Positions 37,384 to 48,699 of a DNA stretch of 64,000 bases are shown one piece after another. A program made the translations under genes and the position numbers. Source of the DNA: Chlamydomonas reinhardtii (taxonomy: Eukaryota > Chlorophyta > Chlorophyceae > Chlamydomonadales > Chlamydomonadaceae); contig NC_057015.1 of NCBI RefSeq assembly GCF_000002595.2, positions 4,185,955 through 4,249,954 of the forward strand, given 5' to 3'. Each line of letters begins with the position of its first letter. Positions within the stretch are counted from its first letter, which is position 1. The notes below the pieces were generated by a model that worked only from the letters and a program-made list of their open reading frames with translations, was not told the DNA's origin and ran no database searches.

Positions 37384-38533
37384 CTACCGCTCAGGCGCTC
37401 CCCCCTGCTCCGCTACCGGCGTCTGCACAGCCGGCTGCCCTCCCGCCGCCAGCGTGTCCACGTGTTTTATCACAGGCACCTCTGCCACACTCTCTCGCCC
37501 TCCCGCCACAGCCGCCACTGCTGGTACCGCCTGTACCGCCGCTTCATCCGCCGCCGGTGCCTCTATTGCCGCCGCCGCCGCCGCCCCCTGACGCCGTTGT
37601 CGCAGCCGCTGCTGCAGCTCCTCCTCCGCCCTGATGGCGGCCGAGCCCACCAGCAGCCCGTTCTGCTGCTTGTCCGGCACGGGCTTGGCGCGGTCAATGT
37701 CCCACAGGCCCTTCTCCTCATAATATTTGCGCCGCTCAATGTATTGGGCCTGCAGTAAACACACGAGTGCAGGTGCGAGGTGCGAGTCGCTGGTGAGGGC
37801 ACTGGTGCGGGTGCCGTGCGGAGACAGTGACCTCGAGGCATGCGTCCCGGCGGCATGGCAACGGACGACGTACGCAACACAATCACCGAAGCGGTCTTTA
37901 ACACAGCTACTCGTGCAAGCCACCCGGCAAGCGGCAAAGAATACATGCCTAAACGACACACACCGGTTTGACAACGCCGCCACGCGCACACGGGCCGCAG
38001 CACCAGCCGTCACTGGGGCTTCGCCACGGCGTCCTTTGCCGCCGCCACCCCCTTCTCCTCGTAATGCTTCCGCCGCTGCTCGTATATTACCTGTGCGCAG
38101 CCCCGTCTGCTCGTTCAGCATAAAAGTCTAGTGCGTATTCGGGTAGCCAAACGGTAGCCACAGCCGACGGCCCTACCTTGCGCTCCTCAATTTTCCGCTG
38201 CTCTGGGAGGTAGATGAAGTAGTAGGCCAATCCGCCCTGTGGAGTGGGGGTGGGGCATGCCCAGGCCACGTGGGTGTTCATGCGGTGACGCACCAGGAAA
38301 GCGGCGCAGGGTGCGTGCGTGGCCGTCGGGTTTCGCCCCCACTCCCCCGGCAGGGTCTTGGGCCTTCCCTGCTCCCCTCCGCTATAGCCTTCGCGTCCCC
38401 CGACATGTTGACCACGCGCTGGTAAGCATCACCGGCTCCGTACGCCACGCACCGCAAACGCCCAAGCCAACAGGTTCTGCCGACCCCGAAAGCCGAGCGT
38501 GGTGTCCAGCAATCGCCCGATGGGGTTGTCCAT
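37384..38533 (-). CDS. Small single-pass membrane protein with two alternative last exons
   Basis: Family not recognised. Exon 1 (38453-38533, MDNPIGRLLDTTLGFRGRQN...) and exon 2 (38177-38236) encode 47 aa with one membrane segment at residues 20-37 (NLLAWAFAGGLAYYFIYL), then the charged PEQRKIEERK. Two possible third exons follow, both phase 0 after a good acceptor. Exon 3a (38010-38090) gives VIYEQRRKHYEEKG and a 73-aa protein. Exon 3b (37384-37749) gives AQYIERRKYYEEKG plus a 107-aa Ala/Gln-rich tail and a 168-aa protein. The first 14 residues of the two exons are clearly homologous. The size and layout recall small subunits or assembly factors of mitochondrial inner-membrane complexes, but that is inference. 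Confidence 0.65.
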
Positions 38534-38889
38534 TTACTTGTTTGGGTCAGTCGGGAGCACAAAAGCAGTCGCGTGGAACAGTCGAGTTTTGAGAGGATAG
38601 CCTCTTGCCACTGATTTCAAGTGCCTGTTCTTCAATAGAGCAGCGCAGTACGTTTTGTATAGGCTTAGGAGTAGAACGGCATGCAAATGTGGGGGAGCGT
38701 CTTCATGAACCAAACAATCGGTGTCGCCAATCGCGACGCCTAGCCCGCCAGCTTACCAGCTAAAAGATAAAGGAAATCCACTTGATTCAACATAACGAAC
38801 ACAGCTCCCGTCAACGCGGTGCATTTGCAGACTACATCCACAAACAGTCTTCACATCCCACGGACTGCCTTCCCGCCACGCTCGACAAA
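38534..38889. promoter_or_regulatory. Head-to-head promoter, small membrane protein and AKR
   Basis: 356 bp between divergent start codons; both 5' UTRs and promoters must lie here. Confidence 0.6.
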
Positions 38890-39240
38890 ATGCAGCAGCT
38901 GGCGCGTCATCGGCCATTTCGTGTCGCTCAGGGCGGGCGGCGCTCGGCCATGCGCGTGGCAGCGCAGTCTGGCGCTGCAGCTGGCCAGGCACCCGTCATC
39001 ACTAAGCGTGTCCACTTCAAGGTGAGCCCGGTCGCTGGCTGCCTACCTACCTGCTTGCCTGCCCGCCCGCCGCTGCTACACGCCCTGTCAGCTTTGTCTT
39101 AATCCCGGAGCACTACTGGCCGCTGCCCGTGCAGGGCGACAGTGCCTTCAGCTTTGCGCCCATCATCAACGGATGCTGGCAACTGGCGGGCGGACACGGG
39201 CGGGAGGTGTACGATGGAATCCAGGTGCGGCGGCCTGCGT

Positions 39241-39271
<31 letters not shown>

Positions 39272-39574
39272 CGCGTGTAGTGAAGGACGGCGAAGAGTTT
39301 GGATGAGCAACTGCGGGGCTTAAAGGAGGCAGGCGGCTATGCTGTGCAGCCGCGCGCGTGCGGCGCAGCGGTTGTAGCATGTGCCCGTCGACACGCTGTC
39401 AACCGGTTGCACCGTGCGGCGGCCCTCTGCCCTTCCCCGCAGGAGAAGCTGGAGGCGCACGCGGCCGCGGGGCTGACGTCCTTTGACACCGCCGATATCT
39501 ACGGCCCCAGCGAGGGTGCGTGGCGTGGTGGCTGCGAGGGCAGGAGGATTCCTACCAGGGTGCTGGCAGCAGCA

Positions 39575-39606
<32 letters not shown>

Positions 39607-40078
39607 TGTCCGCCCATTCACCCACCCACCCACCTTGCACCAGTCATCCTCGCACCACATCTGAGTTGACGCCGTGGCACACTCACACCACAGCACATGC
39701 TGCAAGCGCCCTGCGCCCGGACGACCAACTCCCCTGCACCGCACGACCTGCCCACCTGCCCGCCTGCGTACCCGACCCCAACCCGAACCCCTCGCACTCC
39801 ACGCCTCACGCCACAGAGATTCTGGGCCAGTGGCAGCGCGCGCATGTCGCTGCCGGCGGCGCCCCCGTGCAGGTGTTCACAAAGTACGTGCCCAACATCT
39901 TCCAGCAGCGCCCCACGCCCAGCAATGTGGAGGCAGCCATTCGCCGCTCCCTCAACAAGCTGCAGGTGTGCGTGTACGTTCAAGACAGTGGAATTGCGCG
40001 AGAGCTACCCAGAGTTACTTACGGATATTTGCCAAGTACCGAGCGTTGTGTTGCCGCGTCGACGCTAGTAGTCATGTG

Positions 40079-40176
<98 letters not shown>

Positions 40177-40530
40177 GCCGGGTGGGTGTGTGCGCGTGCG
40201 CACACTTGCGTTAGCGAGCACAAGGGGCACGAGGTTGCAATGGAGACCGTGGGTGCGACGCGGTGCGGCGCTCGGGCTGTGTTAGAGAGCAGCAAGGGAA
40301 GAAACATGCGCTTATACTATGTGCGTTTCTTCGACATGGCGGGGGCTCAGGAGGCGTGCCAGTGTTGCTTGGCGGTGTTCACGCGTGTAGATGGCGCGGC
40401 GGTCATTTCATCCACTCACCCGTGTAGCGTGACCGTGCAGGTTGACAAGCTGGACCTGGTTCAAATGCACTGGTGAGTGGGCCTGTGGGCCTCACAAGAC
40501 CTGCACCCCCGCACGCCACACAAAATGGGC

Positions 40531-40595
<65 letters not shown>

Positions 40596-40712
40596 GCACG
40601 CACACACGGCTCACCGCAGCAGGTGTGTGAGGTAACTACAGGTAACATCCGCAAACCGTCGCTTTGCTGCATCGCATACACTGTCTTTGCTCTATGTTTT
40701 CCTTGTGCTCTT

Positions 40713-40750
<38 letters not shown>

Positions 40751-42573
40751 GCGCGCGCACACACACGCGCGCACACACACGCGCACACACCAGCATCGCT
40801 CCAAGTCCCAACGCTGCCCACCCACCCCACCCCACGCACCCCGCCCCACACGCGCCTGCAGGTGGGAGTACGGCATCCCCGGCATGACGGACGCGGCGCT
40901 GGCCCTGGCGGACTGCCAGGCCAAGGGCCTGATCCGGCACGTGGGCACCACCAACATGGACACGGCGGCGCTGGACGCCATAGTCAGCGCGGGCGTGCCG
41001 GTGGTGGTCAACCAGGTGGGAAGGGCATGTGTGTGGGCGAGTGGGGCTGCTGCGGGCGACGGGGGATGCGGGATTTTGGCGGGAGGCGGCGGGAGGGCTG
41101 TGAGGGGAGATTGCAAGGTTACAACATTGGAGGACTGTAAGGGGGGATTGTAGGTACCAGCCCAAACTAAACCACACCCGGGGAGAGGAGGCCTCCCAGG
41201 CTCAGCATGCATGTCATGGCTCGGCCTGCTCGCGTGTCCGCTGACCGCCTGCACCCCAACACCGCCGCCCACAAACACACGCTCATGCCACGCACCCTGC
41301 CACACGTCCCGCACAGGTCCAGTTCTCTCTGCTGGACCGGCGGCCCCTGAACGGGATGGTGCAGTACTGCAGCGAGCGCGGCATCAAGCTGTTCACGTAC
41401 GGCAGTGTGGGCGGCGGACTTCTGAGCGACAAGTGAGTCACTTGGGAGGCTCTTGGGAGGCACTTGGCAGACTGGGTGAGGCAGAGGGGAGAGGAAGAAC
41501 GGCAGTGCCGGAATGCGTGGCAAGCGGGTGCGTGTACAGGGGGCCTTTGACGCATGCCCCCACTCTGCTGCCTCCCCACCCCCCTCCTGCCTGCTGCCCG
41601 CCTGCCGCCCCCGCCAGGTACGTTCAGGAGCCCAAGCAGGGCCTGTTCGGCTTCGGCGGCTCCAAGTACCCGCCCGTGGACCTCAACACCTCATCGCTCA
41701 AGATGTACTGGTAAGGGCGGGAGGGAGCGGGGCAGAGCGGAAGGATTTACATGTGCTCAATGCCTTGCTTTGAGAGCGAAGGTGGTTTGAAGGCAAGGCA
41801 AGGGGACGCGTGAGGTGCAGCACACGTGGCACAGGGTTCAGGCTGGCTCGCGTGCCCACCCCACCCCGCCTCTTCCTTCCTGGCGCAACTACGCACCTTT
41901 TCCACCCACGCTCCCACCCACCCAACTAAACAAGTTCCACCACCCCGTGGCCCCTTGCGCCGCCCCACAGGAACGTGACCAAGCAGTTTGGCGGCCAGGA
42001 GCTGTGGCGGGAGCTGCTGGCGGCGCTCAAGGCCGTGGCGGACAAGCACGGCGTCAGTGTGGCCAACGTGGCACTGCGCTGGGTGATGCAGCAGGTGCGG
42101 CGCGGGAGGGGGGCAGCGGGAGGGGCGGAGGGGCGGCACTGGCTGCCGAGTGAAATGCCTGCTAAGCTAGCCCCGCTCCATGCACGCGTGCGGGGATCCA
42201 CCATGCAACACCCCCCCCATCCCTATGGCCCAGTTAAACCTGGCGCCCCTTCTTCCCATCAGCGCGCCCTGCCCTCACTCAGTCACCTCCATGACACCGT
42301 CGCCCCACGAACCATGCAACTAACACCCTTCTAGTTAGGATTGGACTGAACTACGCCCCCTGCCCCGCCCCCCTCCCTGCAACCCGCCCCCTAAAGGGTG
42401 ACGGCCAGACGGTGTGCCCCATCGTGGGCCTGCGCGGCACCGCCCACATCGCCGACAACGCCCGCGTGCTGGCGCTGACCCTGGACGACTCCGACCTGGC
42501 CGCCATTGACGCCGTGCTGGCCCGGTCCACGGGGCCCACGGGCGACTGCTACTCCTTTGAGCGCGGCAACTGA
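38890..42573 (+). CDS. Aldo-keto reductase, probably plastid-targeted
   Basis: NAD(P)H-dependent aldo-keto reductase, substrate unknown. Ten exons (38890-39021, 39135-39224, 39443-39515, 39817-39965, 40441-40472, 40862-41015, 41317-41432, 41618-41710, 41971-42094, 42397-42573) join in phase into 379 aa. The catalytic tetrad is visible: Asp and Tyr in FDTADIYG, Lys in VFTKYVP, His in LVQMHWW. The barrel continues through IRHVGTTNMD, VVNQVQFSLLDRRPL and CPIVGLRGTAHI. The first 40 or so residues are Arg/Ala/Gln-rich without acids, as in an algal plastid (or mitochondrial) transit peptide. The start is the only Met before the conserved fold. Exon 5 is only 32 nt. Introns carry long GT and CA tracts. 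Confidence 0.88.
40080..40167. repeat. GT microsatellite in AKR intron 4
   Basis: About 88 bp of GT dinucleotide. Confidence 0.95.
40535..40607. repeat. CA microsatellite in AKR intron 5
   Basis: CA dinucleotides with a few CGCA units at the right end. Confidence 0.95.
40715..40790. repeat. Second CA-rich tract in AKR intron 5
   Basis: CA run interrupted by CGCG blocks, 110 bp downstream of the previous tract. Confidence 0.9.
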
Positions 42574-43175
42574 GGGGGCGGGTGAGGCCTGATGGAGAGG
42601 CGGGCGGAGGTGGTGGGTGACGCGGCTGTGGTGGCGGATTATAGGCGGCGGCGGTGGTGTGGAGGACAAGGAGGTGGAGGAGGAGGAGCAGCAGGAGGGG
42701 GAGGAGGTGGGCAAGTGGTGGGGAGAAGCGCGTGTGGCATGGTATGCATATGTGCATGGCGCCGATTTTGCCGCGGCGCGGGTGGGCGTTGGGGGCGCGG
42801 CGTCAAGGGCCGGCTAGGCAAGAGCAGGTGCCCGCTTGCCACCTGGAAGGCGGGCATGTTGGACACAATGAGCAAGGGCAACAAGATGAGCGGCAGTGTC
42901 GTGGTGCATCGCATGACCATTTTGCTTCGTGGGGGTGAGCACGCATTGAGGCGCGTGTGAGAGCAAGCGAGCAGTTCCTCGTGTTCTGTGTGTGGGCTGC
43001 GTGTTGAGTTTGCTCATCCAGAGAGAGGTGATGTGGTGGAGGCTTGGTGCTGGTGCTTCAGGGTGCTATCGTATTGACAGAAGGGGACGCAGGACGCGGG
43101 TGCGTGCCGCGTGCGTGTCATGAAGAGGTGCGCACGTGGGGTGCCCTCCGGCCCTCCGAAGGTGCCCGCACATGC

Positions 43176-43180
43176 TGTAA
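43176..43180 (+). terminator. TGTAA poly(A) signal of the AKR gene
   Basis: TGTAA about 600 nt after the AKR stop and before the next plus-strand gene. Confidence 0.6.
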
Positions 43181-43479
43181 CGAAAGCATCCAGCAGTAGC
43201 CTGCAAATTCTATGACTGAGTAAGGCTTTGACAATGATTGTATTGCACATGCAGCGCTGCTGCGCTGGGGCAGCTGCTGAGGCCGCAAATGCGGGAGACT
43301 TAGCGCGGAGACGGGGTGGGAAGTGAGGGGAAGGCGAAGGACGCTCATTGCTGCAAGTCAACGCAAGTAAGATATTGTTATAGTGCCTTGGATAACATGT
43401 TTGCTATACATCATTTGAACTCATACTCGCTTGCCCTCACCCTCTGTGACCGGCCATAAAACCGGCGACAAACTTGTTG

Positions 43480-45643
43480 ATGCTCATGCTCACCGGCCTT
43501 CCCACAACTTCGCGGCCCGTAAAAGCAGTTACAGCTTGCCCCCTTCGCGCTTTCAGCGTGAACGCTCGCCGAGCCGGGAGTTTGACTCCATCTGCAACAC
43601 TTGCGCAGTTGCAAGAAGACGCGATGCCGCCGACTAACCGTGTGGCAGACCCTGAGGATGCGGAGAATACAAAGAACTCGGTGTGCCCTCGCATCAATAT
43701 GATCCCGGTCAAGTGAGCCCAGGGGAGCTCAGTGGGGGAGGTTCGGTGGCGAGGGCGTGGAGGGCACGCTGGTGAAACGGCTAGGGTGCCAAGCCGGCTT
43801 GACTTAGGCGAGCCATTGAGCCATCGATTCCCAACATCATCTGCTGACATGCAGGTACACCAAGACCATCCACTTTGTCCGCCACGGGCAAGGGTTCCAC
43901 AACGTGGCAGGTGCGCTGGCGGTCCTTGCATGCACGGGCACGGGCCCACGCACGGGCAACACACGAACTGGCCTTTCGCCCGCCCAACCTGCTGCTTCAT
44001 GACAGGACAAATAAACCACGACAACTACAAGAGCTGGGAGCACTTTGACGCGCATCTGACGGAGCTGGGCTGGCGGCAGGCAGAGAACCTGGGTGAGCGA
44101 GCTGGTGGTGGCGTTGATGGGCACAACCGCTCATGTGGCCAGCGGGCCCCGACCCACATCGCCATGGTCGCATCAAGGTAGCCCTGTTACAGTAATGTAC
44201 ACTGAAGATTTCACTCATCACCGCCCTGGCAATGTTCCTGTGCAGGCAAGCACGTGGCTGCCACCCGGCTGCCTGTTGAGCTGGTGGTGGTGGCGCCGCT
44301 GCAGAGGGCCATGGAGACGGCGGTAGCGGCGTTCGGCAAACACGAGGACCCAGCAGTGGCGGCAGCAGCGGCCTCTGGAGCTGCGAACGGGAACGGGAAC
44401 GGCGTGTCGTCGTCCTCGGGGGACGACGTGCCGCTGCTGATGGTGGCGCAGGAGGGTGTGGAGGGGAAGGCCACGGCGCACGCGGCGGTGTCGGGGCGCG
44501 GCTGCCCGCCCTTCCTGGCGCACGAGCTGTGCCGGGTGAGTGAGCGGTGTTGTAGTCGCACGGTATCACCGGTGTCCGCGTGGGGACTTGTTTGCGTGCG
44601 GCAAGGAGTAAGTGAGGACCGGAGCTTGTTGACGCTGCCGGGTTTTGGAGTATGCCGCGCCACAATCGCACAGCACGGTATGCCTGAATGTGCTTGTTGT
44701 GTCGTCGCCGCGCACAGGAGCACATCGGTGTGCACCCATGCGACAAGCGCAGCAGCATCACTGAGTACCGGAAGCGGTGGGTGACGTCGCGGGGGCGGAG
44801 GCGGCTCATGAAGGATGGACAGGCTGGTTGCAGTGCAGGCCTGGTCATGTGACTCATGTCTGATGCGCGCCAATCTCTTGATCAAGGTTTTGCGCCCAGC
44901 GCCGGCCCTTGGCATCATCCCTTGCCCCTCCTGACGCCGACGACAAGCCGCGGACGACGTGCCCTCGGCCCCACCTCCCGCCGCCTAGGTTCCCGGGCAT
45001 CGACTTCTCGCTGGTGAGCCCGGACGAGGATGTGCTGTGGACCGCCGACGTGCGCGAGAGCAAGGAGGCCATCCGTCGCCGCGGCCTCGCCTTCCTCAAG
45101 TAGGTGGCGCCTAGAGCGCAGCAGCAGACACGCAGGGGACACGATAGAGCGCAGTGAAGGAGGGGAGTTGAGGCTTGGGCGGCTCGCTCAGTCCGCGGCT
45201 CGAATGCTTGTGAGCGCCGTGCGCCTGTGCGGCTGCTGGTTTGGCGCAGGTGGCTGCTGACGCGGCCCGAGCGGGAGATTGCGGTGGTGACGCACTCCAG
45301 CTTCCTGCACTTCACGCTGTCGTGCTTCGGACACGGCGCGGCGACGCAGGTGCAGGGCGAGCTGCACAAGTGGTACGAGGTGAGCAGCAGCGGCAGCGGC
45401 GGCGGCGGGCTGGCAAGAGGCTGACTGTCTTCGACGGTATGGGTGCGCATTCGTGCAACCGTAATGTTGGCTATTGTCGTTTCCCTCTTGACACTTGCTG
45501 CATCGCTACCACAGAATTGCGAGATGCGCACGGTGGTGCTCACAGACGACAGCGACGAGGGCGTGGCGGCGGCCTCGCACGGGGCCACCGACCCCTGGCA
45601 CTTCGCAGGCGGTTCGAACGCCGTCAGCGGCCAGCAGCAGTAG
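43480..45643 (+). CDS. Histidine-phosphatase (phosphoglycerate mutase-like) protein
   Basis: Member of the plant phosphoglycerate mutase-like protein group of the histidine phosphatase superfamily; the substrate is not known. Eight exons (43480-43712, 43855-43910, 44006-44092, 44246-44535, 44718-44776, 44989-45099, 45250-45379, 45515-45643) join in phase into 364 aa. The catalytic RHG is in IHFVRHGQGFHN and the second His in IAVVTHSSFLHF. Between them lie VVVAPLQRAMET and the group signature HPCDKRSSITEYRKRFPGID followed by DEDVLW. A low-complexity insert of Ala/Gly/Asn/Ser splits the fold before GDDVPLL. I chose the start at 43480, which gives a transit-like N terminus. The Met at 43627 would give a shorter cytosolic form. 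Confidence 0.85.
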
Positions 45644-46047
45644 TTTGGCCGGGGGAGCACGGGATTTGAAGGGGCCTGCTGAGCTGGTCCGGCTGGCGTG
45701 TAGCGGTCGCTGTCTGCCGCCGCTGGCCTCTGCAGCGGCGGGTGCGCCAGTCGTCGTTTGCATGGTCAGCAAGGCGGTGATGAACGGACGCAAGGTGGCG
45801 TGACTCAATATAATGTGCTGGCGTGCGTACAGCTAAGGCACTGCGAGCGGCGGGCGTGCTGGGTGTAGTGTTGCTGTAGAAATCTTCTTGACCGGTACAG
45901 TGAGCTCAGTCTACTACATTGATCCTTTCGTAACGTGCGTTAATTTTATATCGATTAAGTGGAGATCCCACGCGGGGTCGCCCTCTAGCAAGTCTAGCAA
46001 GATCAGGACACCCGGTTAAAACCTCCAAAGCTCCAAGCATGTGTCCA

Positions 46048-46052
46048 TGTAA
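46048..46052 (+). terminator. TGTAA poly(A) signal of the histidine-phosphatase gene
   Basis: TGTAA about 405 nt after the stop. It lies only 37 bp from the oppositely oriented signal of the next gene. Confidence 0.6.
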
Positions 46053-46082
46053 CCTTGCCTTCCGAGTTCCGACTCCTCAAGG

Positions 46083-46128
46083 ATGCAGATTACAAGTGAA
46101 GGGACAGCCCGACTCCTTAAGCCCTATC
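46083..46128 (-). repeat. 3' UTR repeat arm with PAI poly(A) signal
   Basis: Read on the minus strand this contains GTGATAGGGC, then GTCGGGCTGTCCCTTCACTT leading into TGTAAT and GCATCC. The same blocks occur on the plus strand at 50456-50511. TGTAA is at 46090-46094 (minus) and probably ends the PAI transcript. Confidence 0.85.
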
Positions 46129-46290
46129 ACATGCAATCTCCAAGCAGCCCAGCGCTCTATCCAGCAAGCGGCTTCTTTAAGAGTCCATGTACCTGGCCTG
46201 CAACAGCCGCACCACACTACTCGGCACGTGCACCGGCGTTTGGCCGCTTGATAACAAAACCGATCTACTCCTTTCTGCTAACGGCAAGGC

Positions 46291-48362
46291 TCAGTGATAC
46301 TTGACCGCCTTTGCGGAGGAGATGAAGGACGACACCTTGCCATGGTCCTTTTTCAGGCCTGCGTGGGGCGCGGCAGTCCAATCGGTCAGGCTTCAGCGTG
46401 GCGGGTCTATGCCCTATCGTGGCTGGAGCATGGCTCTGGCTTCCCAACGCAACAGCAGCATTACCCCAACATTATGACAGCTCGCTGCCTCACAACCCTG
46501 ATCCACGCACGCTGCGCTACCGTACCCTGTGCCGCACCCCACTCCCCTCTCAACTCACCATCCGGCCCGCACACGCCACTGGACACGTCCACCGCCGACG
46601 GCTGGGCCAGCCCTGCCGCCGTGGCCACGTTGTCCGGGTTGAGCCCGCCCGCCAGCAGCCAGCCCTGCCGGGCCTCGTGGGCGGGCACCTTGAGGTTCCG
46701 CCAGTCCAGAGCCTGGCCCGAGCCGCCCTAGGGTAGGAACAGGGGTATAGTAAGGCGCGGTGCAGGTGATAGGCAGGATTAATGCGATGTGACAGGGTAA
46801 GGGGCAGGATGGCGTAGTCCCGTCAGAGCAAAACGTGATCTAAGATGTTGGCATCAGTCGGGTGACACCAACCGGTCCGCCGCCACCGCCTATGGCAAGC
46901 GCAGTGCTCCATATCTAGCCCCGCCGTTGCTCCATCCCGCCTTGCTCCGCCCTGCCTCGCTCCGCCTGCGCCCCGCTGCTGGCAATCCTCCAGACCCCGC
47001 TACGCAGCCTCCACCACACCCGCCCACCTGCGCGCTGTCCACCAGCACCCAGTCCGGCAGCCGCGCTCCCGCCCGCCCCAGGCCCCGCAGCAGCTCGCTG
47101 GGCGGCGGCGTGAGCGGGGTGCCGTCAGGCGCGCAGTTGAGCACATACACCACCTCCAGGGTGGGGTCCAGGTCGGGTAGCGCGGCCCTGTGCGCAACAA
47201 GCGCATCATGAAAATTGGGTGTGGTTGCAGCATACGAATGGGTTCGCGTGGTGCTGATGGTGTATTTGTTGATGGATGGCTAGTGCACCGGGATGGGGCG
47301 CAGGTCGTGGGCGCAGGTGGTGTGAAGATTGTGGCGGAACGAGGATGTGGGGCACGAGGTGACAGCCAGTTCTTTTGGAAGCCGTGTGCGCCCCGCCGTC
47401 CGTGTCACCTCACTTACCTGGCGCCGTCTCCGTGAAGCTGCGCAATAGGGATTTGCGCATCACGACACCTGCAGCAAAAATGTAAGTGCCGCAGCGGTGG
47501 CAACATCAGCAGAAAGAGCAGCTGCAGCTGCGACATCAGAGCAGCGTTACCCGCGCCGTGCGCATCCGTCCCCCTGAAGCTTTTGGCGCTCCCCCTCACC
47601 CCACTACTGCTCACCGCGCCGAGATGGTTGCTGCATCCTCATCCACGAACACGCCCACCGCCTTGGCACCCGCGCCCCGCGCCACAGCCGCGATGGCGCG
47701 TGCTGTGTCGGCGCTCACAGCGCGCTTGGCCTTCTGCCACATGATCATGCCTGCAGCGGCAAGGTCCAAAGGTCGAAACCAGCACAAGGCGGAGAGGTGG
47801 CTGGGGGCGGGTTTGTGACGCGGGGGCTGGCTGGGGGTGGGCTGAGGCTGAACAGGGGCAGACCTGGTGGCGGCTCCCCGAGGCGTGTGTGGCCCACGCC
47901 ACGCAACGTGCCGTGCGACACTCACCCAGCAGGTCTGCCCCTGACTGCACCGCATGCTGCGCATCCTCCGCGTTCGTGATGCCGCAGATCTGGTGGGGTG
48001 GGCGGGGGGAGGTTAGGGCGCGTTCGTGCGTGGAAGGAGCCCTCGACGACTGTGTTACACTGGGTTGAACTCAGGCCGGGTTGAACTCACCCGCACGGCG
48101 CGAGCACCCGCACAGGGCAGCACAGGCACCAACCCACCTTCACAAGGGGCCCATCGCGCTTCTGCTGCGGCGCTGCGCTGGCCAGTGTGCTGCAATTGAA
48201 GCCAAGGCGTGCAAGCAAACTCAGGCGCTGCCCAATTGCTACATTTGCTAAGAGTATTACATACCGGATGCAAGGAGACCTAGCAGAGCAGGTAGCTTTT
48301 TTCGGCGCAAGCCCTGTTCTGTGCAAGGCGCTTGTGCGGTGCAAAGAGACGGTCCAGGCCAT
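46291..48362 (-). CDS. PAI1: Phosphoribosylanthranilate isomerase (tryptophan synthesis)
   Basis: Converts N-(5-phosphoribosyl)anthranilate to the carboxyphenylamino-deoxyribulose phosphate in plastid tryptophan synthesis (TrpF). Eight exons (48265-48362, 48138-48189, 47926-47989, 47615-47750, 47418-47468, 47028-47187, 46559-46727, 46291-46358) join in phase into 265 aa. The catalytic Cys motif VKICGITNAEDA is near residues 49-60. IAQLHGDG, VLVDSAQ and GGSGQALDW come mid-protein. The phosphate-binding end is LLAGGLNPDNV followed by VDVSSGVCGPDGLKKDHGK. The N terminus (MAWTVSLHRTSALHRTG...) is Arg/Ser/Thr-rich and acid-free, a plastid transit peptide. The first intron is only 75 nt and stays open if unspliced, but splicing restores the usual spacing. 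Confidence 0.92.
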
Positions 48363-48699
48363 TGTCTTTATGCAAGGAGCCTAAAGCAGGTATGTTATCA
48401 TTATCATAAGAGCAATCAGGCAGCCACTGTTTTGCTTTCGGTGCCCCCATGCAGACAAAAAGCAAGCATCAACAGAAAGCTCAGGGCTCTGAGGTTCCTG
48501 TGCCTTGTCAAGCATACTACTGCATCCGCTGGCTATCTGGACGCTTGTACTCTTGGATTAGCCCTTCCCCGTGCTGGCTGGACCCGGAATCGGCCTCTGA
48601 ATTGCGACTCCGAAAGCTTGGCGTAGATCTAAGATTTCGCCGCTGCGAATCAACCCTTAAGACTTGTAGAGCCTTTTATCGGCAGCATCAGGTCCAGAG
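48363..48699. promoter_or_regulatory. Head-to-head promoter, PAI and ABM-domain gene
   Basis: 337 bp between divergent start codons. Both genes appear to encode plastid proteins, so shared control is plausible. Confidence 0.6.
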
